Shown: positions 46,959-57,965 of the stretch, piece by piece
Numbering within the stretch: the first letter of the stretch is position 1
Layout: every line of letters starts with the position of its first letter
Assembly: GCA_018894105.1 (NCBI GenBank)
Contig: CM032123.1
Location: 23,599,744-23,663,743, forward strand
Length of the DNA: 64,000 nucleotides
Direction of reading: 5' to 3'
Origin: Jacaranda mimosifolia
Taxonomy: Eukaryota; Streptophyta; Magnoliopsida; Lamiales; Bignoniaceae
Notes under the pieces: model-generated
Database searches by the model: none
Seen by the model: only the letters and a program-made list of their open reading frames with translations
Told to the model about the DNA's origin: nothing
Position numbers and translations under genes: made by a program

Positions 46959-49797
46959 ATGGGCTCCATAGATGGGGCGTCTCTGGGGAAGTACCTAATT
47001 CTGATTAGCATGGTCATCTCCTTAAACTTGGCGCAACTTGCAGGACTTCCCATCTTGTCCAGCTCTTCTGAATCAGGTAATTCACTGATTCATCTCTTCC
47101 GTTCTCAAGTTTCTCTCAAGAGGCATATATTGATTGATATGACTTAAAATTAGTTGTTTTTTCTTTCTTTTTTGGATCAGAAACTGAGAGAAATTTAATG
47201 AGATGCATGTTTATATCAATTTCAGGACGATTTTTAGCTGAAAGGGAAAACGCTTCAGACTCAAGTATACACTTGGATGATACTGTAAGAGTGGACCCTT
47301 TAGACGGTTTCAAGAAATACAGAGGAGGATATGACATAACAAACAAGCATTATTGGAGTGTAAGCATCTATTCCCTCTGCTCCGGCCTTCCCGCCAACAC
47401 ATAGACAAGGTCTAATGGTCCTCTCTTATGTCTGTACAGTCGACTGTTTTTACAGGCATACATGGATATGCCATTGCAGTAATATGGCTCCTCTGTGGTG
47501 TTGGATATGGAGGATTTCTTCTTCTAACAAGGAATTGTAAGAAATGCAGAAAGCTCAACAAGACTAGATCACCTTGTCGTCATAAGCAGTGCTATCTCCA
47601 GCCTCTTCTTTTCGCTGTCCTCTTCACACTCCTTGCAATGTCAGTAATAATAGTCCTTCTCCTTTCTATTTAATTTTTCACAAGCTAAAGTTTACAACTC
47701 TCAAATTTTAAAAGGACTTTTTATTTATATGTTGATAAACAAGAGTTACAGATTACCTTCATCATGTTGGAAAAATTTAGAATAGCCCATTAGAATTTTG
47801 TGTTGTATTTTCAGAACGGGAATTGGCCTGGTTCTTGGAGGGAATGCAAAGTTCCATTCAAAAGCTGATACGGTGATAGACATTATAATCGATACAGCAG
47901 ATGAGGCTTCAGACACAATATACAACACAACTGGAGCCATGAAAGAGATGAGCAGCAGTTTGGAAGAAGTTATTGGAAGTTCTCAGGCTACTGGCTTCCT
48001 AACGTCAACATCCCGAAGGCTCGATGCTCAGGCTGACGATATAGCAAGACAAGCATCCAAGAATAGGCGCCTAATCGATAAGGGCATCAAGATAGTGTAT
48101 GTGTTTTCTGGCGCTCTCTGTAGGCAGTTGTTATGTGTCTGTGTCAGTGCAGATCAATGACTGTTTTGATTCTAATATTGGCAGGTACATAATAACAACA
48201 GTGATGGTTTCATTGACATTGGTTGCTGTAATTTCTCTGCTAGGTAGGACAAAAGTAATGGCTTCCCTCCACTTAGAATTGTATAATTTTCTTTTCTGCA
48301 TTTCTGTTTTGTCACTGACAATAATAATTTTTGTACGCAGTCCTAGGGGTCCTAAAATTTCGGAGGACTGTTCAAGTGTAAGTACACTTAACCTCTCCTT
48401 TAGTTTGTTAACAAGTTCCATGTGAAAGTTTGCCACTTTTAATAGTTGAATTGCAGAATTTCTCATGGATTTACCTACCTTGCAGATTAATTACAATTTG
48501 CTGGATTTTCACCGCATTCTGCTGGTTGTTCTTCGGGATATATTTCTTCTTACATAAGTACGAACTAAAATTTCTCTTCTAGACAACACAAGACATGAAC
48601 CAAGCAAATAATATTAAATTGATCTATGAACTGGTCTTATGTTCCAGCTTCGTGGGAGACACATGCACAGCACTTGAAAGCTTCCAGCAGGATCCCTACG
48701 ACAACAGCTTGAGTTCCATCCTACCCTGTGATGAACTGCTTTCTGCAAAATCAGTCCTAAATGATGTTAGTGCGGGAATATATGACTTAGTAAACGAGGT
48801 ATGATCAATTATAGGAGAAATATACGAATATACTACGTTTTTAAGATCCTTAATCTAAGGGTGGTTTCATGTTTAGATGCACTCAGTCAATTGAATGATC
48901 AATCATACAGTTTCAAGCTATAGAACAAAAAAAGTCGAAAAGGTCACCAATTGGGAAAACATTCTTTGCATAAGACTACCCCCAAAATAGTTCGCAAAAC
49001 TCTGTGAACTCAAGATCTGAAATCAGAAAAAGAAATGTGGTCTTTTGTTAAGATTGGAGAAAAAGAATTGTGGAGTAAGAGGTACAATTAGAGGTAAAAT
49101 CATGTTCTGTTACTGCAGAACATGACAGAACATGATTCCTTGCATTTAGAGAGTCGGATTTACAACATATATGCAATGTTTCAATGGAATTCTTAAGTAC
49201 TAAAATCATTTAGTTTCATATGTTCTATTAAGAACTTACAATATTATTTTACAAAACTTGCAGGTGAATGATAACATATCCACATCATACGGCAACATTG
49301 TTCAGATATGCAATCCTTTCTCCCCACCACCTATGCATGAATACCAACCATGGAACTGTCCAGCTACTTCAATCAGAATTGGAGACATCCCTCAGGTACT
49401 GAGAATGTTGGCTTGTCCTGATACTCAGGGTGAAACCTGCAATGGAGGAATCCTGGTTCCTGCCAGTTCTTACAGCACAGTGGAAGCTTACTCTACTTCA
49501 ATACAAAACCTACTGGACGTCTATCCGGGTATGGAAAGCCTAGTTGAGTGTCAGACAGTTAAGGATGCTTTCTCAGAAATCCTTGACAAGCACTGCAGCC
49601 CGTTAAAGAGATATGTGCGAATGGTGTGGGCAGCATTTGTGTTTCTCTCAGTCGTAATGACGGCCTTGGTTGTTGTTTGGACAGCCGGAGCATGCCACAA
49701 CCAAAACCACCATTCTTTAGATGGCTCTGTTAGGCCACATTCTGCTACTGCAGATATGCTAGAATCTGGAACAGCTAAGGCATGTAACGATGACTAA
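46959..49797 (+). CDS. Five-pass membrane protein, plant family of At2g12400/At2g25270 type
   Basis: Nine coding exons with GT-AG introns: 46,959-47,076; 47,226-47,359; 47,440-47,639; 47,815-48,096; 48,185-48,243; 48,341-48,377; 48,486-48,557; 48,648-48,798; 49,264-49,797. Phases join without a stop to give 528 residues. Residues about 8-26 form a signal peptide. Membrane segments are about 91-113, 139-158, 245-269, 277-299 and 472-491. Glycosylation sequons N188 and N355 both fall in loops predicted to face outside. Residues 117-135 carry four cysteines in a basic cytosolic loop. The fold pattern and segments such as DTCTALESF and SSILPCDEL recall the plant family often labelled plasma membrane fusion protein or transmembrane protein in Arabidopsis. 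The molecular function is unknown. The family assignment is from memory of its features, not a search. No disabling change is seen. Confidence 0.85.
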
Positions 49798-50960
49798 AAA
49801 CCCGGTCTAGGCCTGCAATCAGAGATCACTCATAGGTAGCAAACTACACAAGACACTATCATCTTCAGAAACTCTTATCGAGTTTGTACAGGTACATAGG
49901 AAGCTGGCACGCAAATCATAACACAGGTGATCAGAAAGATCCTAGTATTAGAAGTAATACAATCCACAACAAACATTTTTTTCCTATTCTTTTTCTCTCA
50001 TAGCCAGAACTAGGAATATACAAGATTGCCAATGGGGAAAAACCCCTAGAGTGGCATGTAACTAAATTTTCCCAGGGAATGAAAAGTGTTGCGTACATTT
50101 GTTGTCAATTTTTTGAGTGCTGTAATGGGAAGAAATACAGAAAAATGGCTGTAATTGGAAAAATGGCATATGGGATCGAGATCATGGAAGTTTGGGTTGA
50201 TTGGCAGATACCTTTAGGCTTCATATGTTCATCTGTAAGTACATCAATTTGCAGATTGCCTTGCAACCTTTTGAATCTGAAAGCTATATCATCATTCTAA
50301 AATCTAAATCTATCCACAGACTGGACTCTTTCTACTCACTTGTCTTTCAGCTTTTAGCAGATCAGGCGCTCCCATAATTCATTCACTTTTAAAGGCATTT
50401 AAAAGAAATTGTCAATTAGCTCAATTGGCTAAACTGCGATACGTCTTTTACAAGAAATGGAGATGAATGCTAAAGGGGATATGGGCTAGTCCACGTTACT
50501 GACCTTCGAAAAGAGGATTAATGATGTTATATGCAAACCATAGTTGCATATTTTTTTATTAGAAAAAGAAAAATAAAGCACTTTATCCAACAAAAAGAAA
50601 AAAAAAATATGAAGAAGAAGAAGAAACAAAACAAAGCATATCCTATCAAGCATAATATGAATGATTAACTTGATAGCTAACATCTGGTAATTAAAAAGAA
50701 ATAATTTGAAACTTCAATCGAGAGTAGGGTTAAAATATAAGCTTGTTTGGTTTAATGTCATTTCATTTGTGTGTTTTTTATTTTTATTTGTAGGTTGAGA
50801 ATATGTACTTCCTCGTTTTCTGGAAGAAGTCATTATAATACTAGAACTTTTCAATCTAGATTTTCAAATAGAAAAGAAACATCGTGTCCATAAATAGAAA
50901 ATTAAAATTGATCTAATATTTTATGAAACCAAAAAATTTCATAAATAACTTCGAAGAACC
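49798..50960. other. 3' flank of the membrane-protein gene
   Basis: The 3' untranslated region should start at 49,798, but I see no single convincing polyadenylation signal. Candidates are AATACA- and AATCATAA-like words at 49,910-49,965. No other gene is supported. A GAAGAAGAAGAAG run lies near 50,612-50,625. TAGCTCAATTGG at about 50,417-50,428 looks like a polymerase III A box but has no partner. Confidence 0.5.
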
Positions 50961-50964
50961 AAAA

Positions 50965-51168
50965 AAGTAAGGTGATTTTAAGCTTGAGACATATATTAGG
51001 CTCGAGCTTAATTCAATAAATCTGACTTTTTTAGTTTAAACTTTATTCGACTTAAGTAAACTCAAATATTCGGATCAGCTTTAAATTAATACAAGCTCGA
51101 GCTCGAGCTTGAAATAAAGTATTAGTAATATAATCTATATATTAATAGAATAAAAAACATAAAGTTAT
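50965..51168. mobile_element. Fragment of a hAT-type element with GAGCTCGAGC words
   Basis: Contains GGCTCGAGCTTAATTC near 51,000 and CAAGCTCGAGCTCGAGCTTG at about 51,092-51,111, like the subterminal words of the hAT-type element at 29,519-29,987. No clean terminal repeats or 8 bp duplication found. The gypsy element at 51,169 interrupts the surrounding DNA, which continues at 61,539. Confidence 0.4.
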
Positions 51169-51949
51169 TCATATGGGAAAGACCAACAGGCTTAGCCCAC
51201 AAACAGTTGACCAGATGATCGACCAGGCCCAAAACCTCATTGGGCTATTTCGCCAGCTCAATTACCAACATCCTATCAGTTGACCAGCACGCAGTCGATC
51301 AGCTCGAATATGATTATTGGGCCCTCAGCTAGAGAGACCTTTGGGCCCAAGGAGTCCCATTATCTCGACTAGAGCATAGCTAGGTGATTCACAAACAAGA
51401 AAACATCTCGACCCTAGGATATCTATTGAAGAAACATGAAGCATTTTTCCTGCCACCAGTTACTGTCGCATTGAATTCACCACAATCACCACTCTGCTGC
51501 ATTAAATGCACAGATAGGCTACCTCCTCATTGAAAGCGGAGATCTCTTCTATATCTTGGGAAAAAGGAGAAACACGCCACCTGGAGAAGGTTTCAGATGG
51601 AAGAAGACCTAAAGGTCCTCAAACAAAGACAAAGGCCCTCACTGCATGAGCAAGGGCATCACGGATATTTTAACCCCTTAAGAGAGACTATAAATACCCT
51701 ATTGCTATCCCACAGTAAGGTATGTTCATTATCACTTTGGCCCTCACTCTACTACTCCTTTTTATGGTCGATTTGCATTAACTTGAGCATCGGAGTGCCA
51801 TAGCCGAGGGCCTCATCGACTAGTCTGACATGTGTTACTGGTTGCAGGACTCGACCTGCTCCATCCAAGCAATCCCTTTTAGTTCACCTTCTGGTCGATT
51901 TCAGTGGGCCAGAACCCAGTCCATTGATAAATATATCTTACCATCTTCA
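51169..51949 (+). repeat. 5' LTR of the plus-strand gypsy element
   Basis: 781 bp starting TCATATGGGAAAGACC and ending ATCTTCA, matching 60,732-61,538 throughout. A TATA box CTATAAATA lies at 51,688-51,696. TGGCGCCGTGTGTGG begins at 51,952, a TGGCGCC-type primer site as usual in gypsy elements of this group. Confidence 0.88.
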
Positions 51950-52249
51950 TTTGGCGCCGTGTGTGGATTCTAAAGTCCGTAACTCGAGCAAATTATAAAC
52001 ACAAGGCTTGCCGTTTCAGAAAAGAAGGAGGTTAGACGGTCCCCGACCCCTCTTCCTCGTCCCCAGTAAGAGCAAGATGTGGTTGGACCCAGTTCCCAAC
52101 CTAAGCAAGTAGTAACCCTAACCATGCCACAGCTTGTGTAGTTAATAAGTGAGCAGATATCAGCCCAAATGCCAGCTTAGTTGTCAGTTGCTTTATAGAA
52201 ACACAACAATAAGATTAGACCTGCTGCTAGCGCCACCCTCATCCTTCAC

Positions 52250-53460
52250 ATCATGATGAAAGCTCCAAAAAGAGGATAGGGCGAGACAAGAGATATGTTG
52301 CCCCTCTAATCAACGGGACAATAGCCCAGGTCGATTCTTGCGGGAAAAGACCCTCATGTATCCCTATAAAGAAATGGCTGACTCCGTGGAACATCTCACT
52401 CGACCTATTCGAGCCTAGCAGTACCATAAGATTGAGCGACAAAAACCTCAATTGAACAAAAATGTGCCACAAGCAAATCGAGAAGAATGGGAAGAGGTAT
52501 TGTACTAAGTCCAATAGCTGAATAGACTCAATCGACCTAAATGAGTACTTACTTCAGTTTGAGCACATGATATAGCTCTATGGGCACAATAAGTGCATTT
52601 ATGTAAAAATGCTGGTTACCACATTCCAGAGCATAGCACTAGATTGGTTTGTTAAGTTGGAGCTAATGTCTATTTTCTCTTACGACCAGTTTTATGATAA
52701 ATTCCTCTACCAAATTGCTAGTAGAAGGAAAGTAAAACTCCCCTACACTTATTTGCATACAGTGAAATAGAACGATGGAGAATCTCTTTGGGATTTCTTT
52801 GCTAGGTTTAACACTAAAGTACTGAAAATTGACAATATCCTGATTGAATTCTTAATCAATATGTTGTTCCTTAGTCTTAGACGCAACGAATACACCAATG
52901 TACTGGTCTGAGAGAGACCAAGGTTGATGGAAGAGCTGTTTGACCTCATTGAGAGGTATATGACCCAAGAGGCCATGGACAGGTTGAAGTATGGAGACCC
53001 TGAGAATGAAAAAAAGAAAGCCAAAGAGAAAGATGACATGCAGCATAAGAATGGTCATCGATCTCCCATTAAGACGTTCCACAACTACACCCCACTGAAT
53101 ACTGCAAGGAAAGAGGTCCTGTTTGCTATCCAGAATAATAACCTCCTTAAAAAGCCCAGAACGTTGACTGAAACTGAGGTTATGAAGAGATCTAAGAAAT
53201 ATTGTCACTTCCACAGACTAAAGGGGCATGACACTAAAGATTACTTCAACATGCATGATGAGATTAAGAAGCTCATTCGACAAAGACATCTAAATAAGTT
53301 TGTTGATGAGAAAGCCAAACTGGATACAGGTTTGGCCGACCAGACTCTCTGTAAAGAAAGGTTGGCTAGCCCGATAAGGGAAGATAAAGAGAGAAAGCTA
53401 GTTAATGACCAGTGCCCGTCTCTCCGAGGTGTGATCGATACTATTGTTGGGTGACTAACG
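52250..53460 (+). pseudogene. Gypsy gag
   Basis: The core is seen at about 52,600-52,900: SIALDWFVKLELMSIFSYDQ and GESLWDFFARFNTKV, the conserved capsid-like region of Tat gag. The C-terminal part is a 176-codon open frame at 52,924-53,454. It has lysine-rich stretches and CHFHRLKGHDTKDYFNMHDE, the histidine-rich replacement for the zinc knuckle, then EIKKLIRQRHLNKFV. Stops split the two parts. Confidence 0.85.
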
Positions 53461-53609
53461 GGAGGAGGTGCCAAAACAGCCAGAAGGCAGAACTAGCAGA
53501 GACTGGAATTGACTAAATCCTCCCCAATCGAAAAAAATTTTAAACTCTCCATTAGTGCAGAGCCCATCTCCTTATCTACTTCTAATTTCTCGCATCTTAA
53601 GCACTAAGG

Positions 53610-54010
53610 GACCGATAGTAAACTGGATTGTACCTCGTTGTATCAGTTGAAATTGCTAACTTTGAGGTGAGGAAAGTTTTGGTAGACAACGGCAGTTCAA
53701 CTAATATAATTTTCTCGTCAATTTTAAAGAAGATGAATTTGAGGAAGCTGAAGTTTGAGTTGGGTTTAGAATATCCGAGATCATCCCTGAAGGATCTATT
53801 AACTTGTCTACCTCATTCGGAGAAGCACCTAGAAGGCGGACACTTATGGTCAACTACCAAGTGGTCAACCTGTCTTTTGCTTACTTTGTCATAATTGGAA
53901 GGCCTGCGTTGAACAACTTTAGGTCAATTATCTCGACCTACCATATGAAAGTCAAGTTCCTAACAGCTGTAGGAGGAGAAGAACTACTGTACAATGAAAA
54001 TGAGGCTTGA
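53610..54010 (+). pseudogene. Gypsy protease
   Basis: VSVEIANFEVRKVLVDNGSS carries the active-site DNG motif (residue S replaced by N, usual in Tat elements). After a frame change near 53,800 the end of the domain reads VIIGRPALNNFRSIISTYHM at about 53,890-53,950. Confidence 0.85.
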
Positions 54011-54126
54011 CGATGCTATGCCATTTCAGTTAAGGCAAATAAGTAGAAGACTTGATCTAAACTAAAACCTTCAGGGAGGGATAGCAAAATAAGAAGAGAA
54101 AGCTGGAGGAAACGAAGGTCGAACTG

Positions 54127-55130
54127 GTGGGAAAATTCAAAACTATAGAACTTGAGCTCGAAAATACCAACAAGACTACAAGGATTGGGACTAATCTAGG
54201 AAGCAACATAGAATGTATGATGGTCGACCCCAACATCGTTGTCCACCACCTGAATATGGACCCCTCATGCAAACCAGTCAAGGAGAAGACCAGGACCTTC
54301 AATGTAGAAAGATGCCAGATCATCGAGGAAGAGGTCAACAAACTCTTAGAGGTAGGCTACATTGTAGAAATTCAATATCCTAGTTGGCTTTGTAATGTAG
54401 TTCTTGTCTCTAAAAATGAGGGTAAGTGGAGAATGTGTGATGATTTCACTAATTTGAATAAAGTTTGTCCTAAAGACCCTTACTTACTGCCTCGAATAGA
54501 TTTACTAGTTGACTCAACAACAGGTTATGATCTTTTGAGTATAATGGATGCTGTCCAAGGATATTATCAAATCTTTATGGCCTCCGAGGACATAGACAAG
54601 ACCTCTTTTGTGGTGCCCAATGGTCTTTATTATTTTCTGGTCATGCCTTCTGGTCTCAAGAATGCAAGAGCAACATACCAAAGATTGGTAAACTTTATAT
54701 TAAAAATGAGATCAGGTGGATCGTGGAGGTCTATGTTGACGACATGATCATCAAGACAGAAAGAGAACAAAACCATTTAGCCAACCTCGACCAAAGTTTC
54801 TCAATACTAAGAGCATTTGGCATAAAACTTGAACCTAACAAATGCATATTTGGGTAAGATGAGTCAAATCTTTAGGGTACAAGGTTAGCCAAAGAGGTAC
54901 AGAAGCAAACTCACAAAAGATACAGGCGATTCATGACATCTCACCACCCTGAATGGTTAAAGATGTGTAGAGGTTGGTTGGAAGTATCATAGCTCTGGGT
55001 TGGTTTGTCACCCAACTAGCAGATAAAAGCTTGCCATTTTTCAAAATTCTCAAGAACGTTAAAAAGTTCTAGTGAACAAAAGATTGTGACTAAGATCTGG
55101 TCGATTTAAAGTAATATTTATCAGTATCTA
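54127..55130 (+). pseudogene. Gypsy reverse transcriptase
   Basis: An open frame of 206 codons (54,127-54,747) with EEEVNKLLEVGYIVEIQYPS, WRMCDDFTNLNKVCPKDPY (the usual C(V/I)D replaced by CDD), SIMDAVQGYYQIFMASED with the first catalytic aspartate, and FLVMPSGLKNARATYQRLV. The YVDD box at 54,732-54,743 lies in a different frame, so one frameshift falls between 54,690 and 54,732. Later parts are more decayed. Confidence 0.9.
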
Positions 55131-55132
55131 CG

Positions 55133-56005
55133 ATGTTTGCCAAGTCTGATGTCAGGAAATTCTTGTATATTTATTTGGGGGTCTTTTCGGCAACAATAAG
55201 CTCTATCCTGGTGTCCACTCAGCACGGCACACATAGACCAGTATATTACAGCAGTAAAGCTTTGCAAGGCCTAGAACAAAATTACCTAGAGATCGAAAAG
55301 TTCGCTCTCACTTTGGTCACAACAGGCAGAAAGTTGAGGCCCTACTTTCAATCCCATTTTATTGTTGTCCTGACGAACCAACCACTGAAACAGATACTAT
55401 CAAAATCGGACACGTTAGGAAGATTGACCAGATGGGCTATCGAATTAGGAGAGTTCGACGTCACTTTTAAGCGTCGAACTGCTATAATAGCATAGATGTT
55501 GGCAGACTTTGTAGCAGAACATGTTGACCTACCTGGAGAGGTCGAACCAGATCCACTTATTTGGACTCTACATATCGATGCCTCAGCTACTTCTATGGGA
55601 GAAGGGATACGTATTTCTCTATGTTCCATCCAGGCTAAAGAATGCGACTTTGCCATCAAACTTGACTACCTTATCACCAATAATGAAATAGAGTATGAGG
55701 CCCTTCTTGCCCATATAAGAATGGCCATCGATAGGGGATTCAAGCAGCTAACAGCCATTATGAATTCCTATTTGGTCGTAGAGTAGCTCGAAGGAAACTT
55801 TGAAGCTAGGGAGACCACAATGAGTAGGTATCTCGCCGAGGTGAAAATGTTGTTGTTTAAGAAATTCACTCTCAACCAAGTCCCTAGATCAAAGAATAAA
55901 AAGGCAGATGACTTATCCAAGTTTTCTAGCTCGACGAAGGGCACTAAAGATAAAACTATCATATTTTTAGTCTTTGAGAAACCCACTATAAGTGGTCTTG
56001 ACTAG
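55133..56005 (+). pseudogene. Gypsy RNase H and second (archaeal-like) RNase H
   Basis: The first domain (55,133-55,495) has YYSSKALQGLEQNYLEIEKF and ends in RRTAII just before a stop. The second begins MLADFVAEHVDLPGEVEPD, then LHIDASATSMGEGIRISL with one catalytic aspartate, and NNEIEYEALLAHIRMAID with the glutamate. In the third catalytic position IMNSYLVVE has N where D is expected, so this domain is probably inactive even apart from the stops. A tail SKNKKADDLSKF follows at 55,890-55,925. Confidence 0.88.
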
Positions 56006-56149
56006 AACCTGATTGGGCAAATCCAAGAATCAGTTCCTTCCTAGCAGGACGAAATCAAAGCTTACCTAAGGTAAGATAAAGTACCGAAGGACAAAGTAGA
56101 AACGTGCATGCTCAGAGGTCGAGCAGCAAAGTTCACCCTCGACGAGTAT

Positions 56150-57235
56150 GGTTAGCTATATGGAAGATCTCTTTCTGGACCCCCATTGAGATGTTTGACA
56201 TCAGAGCAAGCTTTGGAGGTCTAGCAGGAAATCCATTCAGGTATCTGTGGTAATCACTTTGGAGGACAAGCATTGGCCCACAATGTCATTAGGCATGGGT
56301 TTTTTTAGCGGACCTTACTAAAAGATACAGTCGAGTTCGCCAGAAAATGCATATCCTACTAGGTCCACTCCAACATCCCCCACCAGCCTGCATCAACGCT
56401 GGTGCCAGTTCAAATCACTTGGCCGTTAGACCATTGGTGAATATACATAGTTGATTCCTTTCGAAAAACTACAGGTTATTTTATTAAATAGATCGAAGTA
56501 GAGGCGGTCCTCGAAGATAACTGATGTGTCCATTAGAAGCTTCTTATGGAAAAATATCATCTGCCGCTTCAGTCTGCCAAGGGTACTAATATCAAACAAT
56601 ATAACCCAATTTTAGAGCAGAAACATGAGGAACTAGTGCAAAAGTGTAGGGATCTGACAACACTTCACCTTGGTTGGCAACCCCCAAGTGAATGGGCAAA
56701 CTGAAGTGACAAACCAAACAATTCTAGACCACATCAAGACTTGACTTGAGGGATCTAAAGGTAACAGTGCAGATGACCTCCCTAGGGTTTTTTGGACGTA
56801 CAGAACCACTTCTAGAACCTTCATGGGGCACACTCCTTATAGTCTGGTCTACGACTCGAAAACAGTAGTCCCAGCAGAGTTGATACAACATATAACTCGG
56901 GTGATTTATTACAACCCGATCAGGAATGAATTTAAAAGACAATTTGACCTCAAAAAAATCGACGAGTTATGCCAGCAAGCATACTCAATAATGCAAAGGT
57001 ATAGGTCAAAGATGGCTAAGCACTACAATAAAGGCATTCGACTAAGAAGTTTTCAGGTTGGAGACCTTATTCTCGAGAAAGTTGAAGTTTAAAAAAATAT
57101 GGGAAAACTTGGCCCAAAATGGGAGGACCCCTACTCGAGAGTCAAAGTGGAAAAGCATAACTTTTATCAACTAGTGGATATAAATGTAGACGAACTCCCT
57201 TGACCATGGAATGTAGTAACTTGAAAAAATTCTAT
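56150..57235 (+). pseudogene. Gypsy integrase
   Basis: Starts near GICGNHFGGQALAHNVIRHG (56,240-56,300), the zinc-domain histidine segment, then ARKCISY and NIPHQPASTLVPVQITWPLD near 56,370-56,430. The C-terminal part is an open frame at 56,823-57,092 with GHTPYSLVYDSKTVVPAEL and GIRLRSFQVGDLILEKVEV, the chromatin-side half common in gypsy integrases. Stops are frequent in between. Confidence 0.85.
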
Positions 57236-57289
57236 GTATGAAGAGACTTTGGTCTCTATTAAACTCTTTTGTAGCTTGATTCCAAACTA

Positions 57290-57700
57290 ATAAAATAGAT
57301 TTACATTTGCCCCACTCATCTTCAAATGCAACCATGGCTTCTAGCCTAATTATTCCATAAATGAGAACATCATTTAAAGTCGACCACTATTAAATCGGTT
57401 CCAAACCAGAAAAGTCGACCAAGGTTCAGCCATGCCTTCTAGCCTAACAACTTCATAAAATAAGAAAATTATGTTAGGTCGACCCCATAGTCGACTACCA
57501 TATACACGTATGTTAGCTCAAAGATTTCACAATAACTTGGTGCAAAACCAATCAAAGGTTGACCCAGTAGTCGACTATACAGTTACCTCAAATCAATATG
57601 AAGAATTCATAAATCTGTTTGTTCATTAAAATCGACTTCATAGTCGATCATTGACTTAGTTCTCATCCAATTAAATATTATGCATTTCTTCATATAAAAG
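57290..57700. repeat. Imperfect tandem repeat with GTCGAC words, between pol and the antisense frame
   Basis: Two units of about 97-99 bp start near 57,333 and 57,430 (both have CTTCTAGCCTAA followed by CATAAA and AAGTCGACC or AGGTCGACC). Further partial units follow to 57,660, with words such as TAGTCGACTA and TCATAGTCGATCA. Spacers with short tandem repeats are known in this region of Tat-group elements. Confidence 0.65.
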
Positions 57701-57965
57701 ACCATACAGGTCGGCGAATTAAATTGAAAAAAATTCATTTTGTCATTCATTTAAGGTCAAATTAATGAATCAAAGCAAAAGCAATATAAAGACAAGTCGA
57801 CAATAAATGACCAAAAACTTGATATTATAAAAATAAAAACATTCAAATTGTACAAGTGCACTTAGAAAACTTGTCAAATTACATCAGATCGTTTACTGTG
57901 TCTAGCAGGGCGGACCATATCAAATGAAACAAAAGTAAAAGAAACAACAAGCATAGCAATATCAT

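Noticed and set aside
48131..48466. 111-codon minus-strand frame opposite the membrane-protein gene
   Set aside because: Antisense to exons 5 and 6 and their introns, with no recognisable domain.
49258..49797. A separate 179-codon gene
   Set aside because: It is the last exon of the membrane-protein gene; the acceptor at 49,261-49,263 and the phase join it to the exon ending at 48,798.
50417..50428. TAGCTCAATTGG, like a tRNA A box
   Set aside because: No B box (GGTTCGANNCC) at a suitable distance and no cloverleaf; not a tRNA gene or SINE on this evidence.
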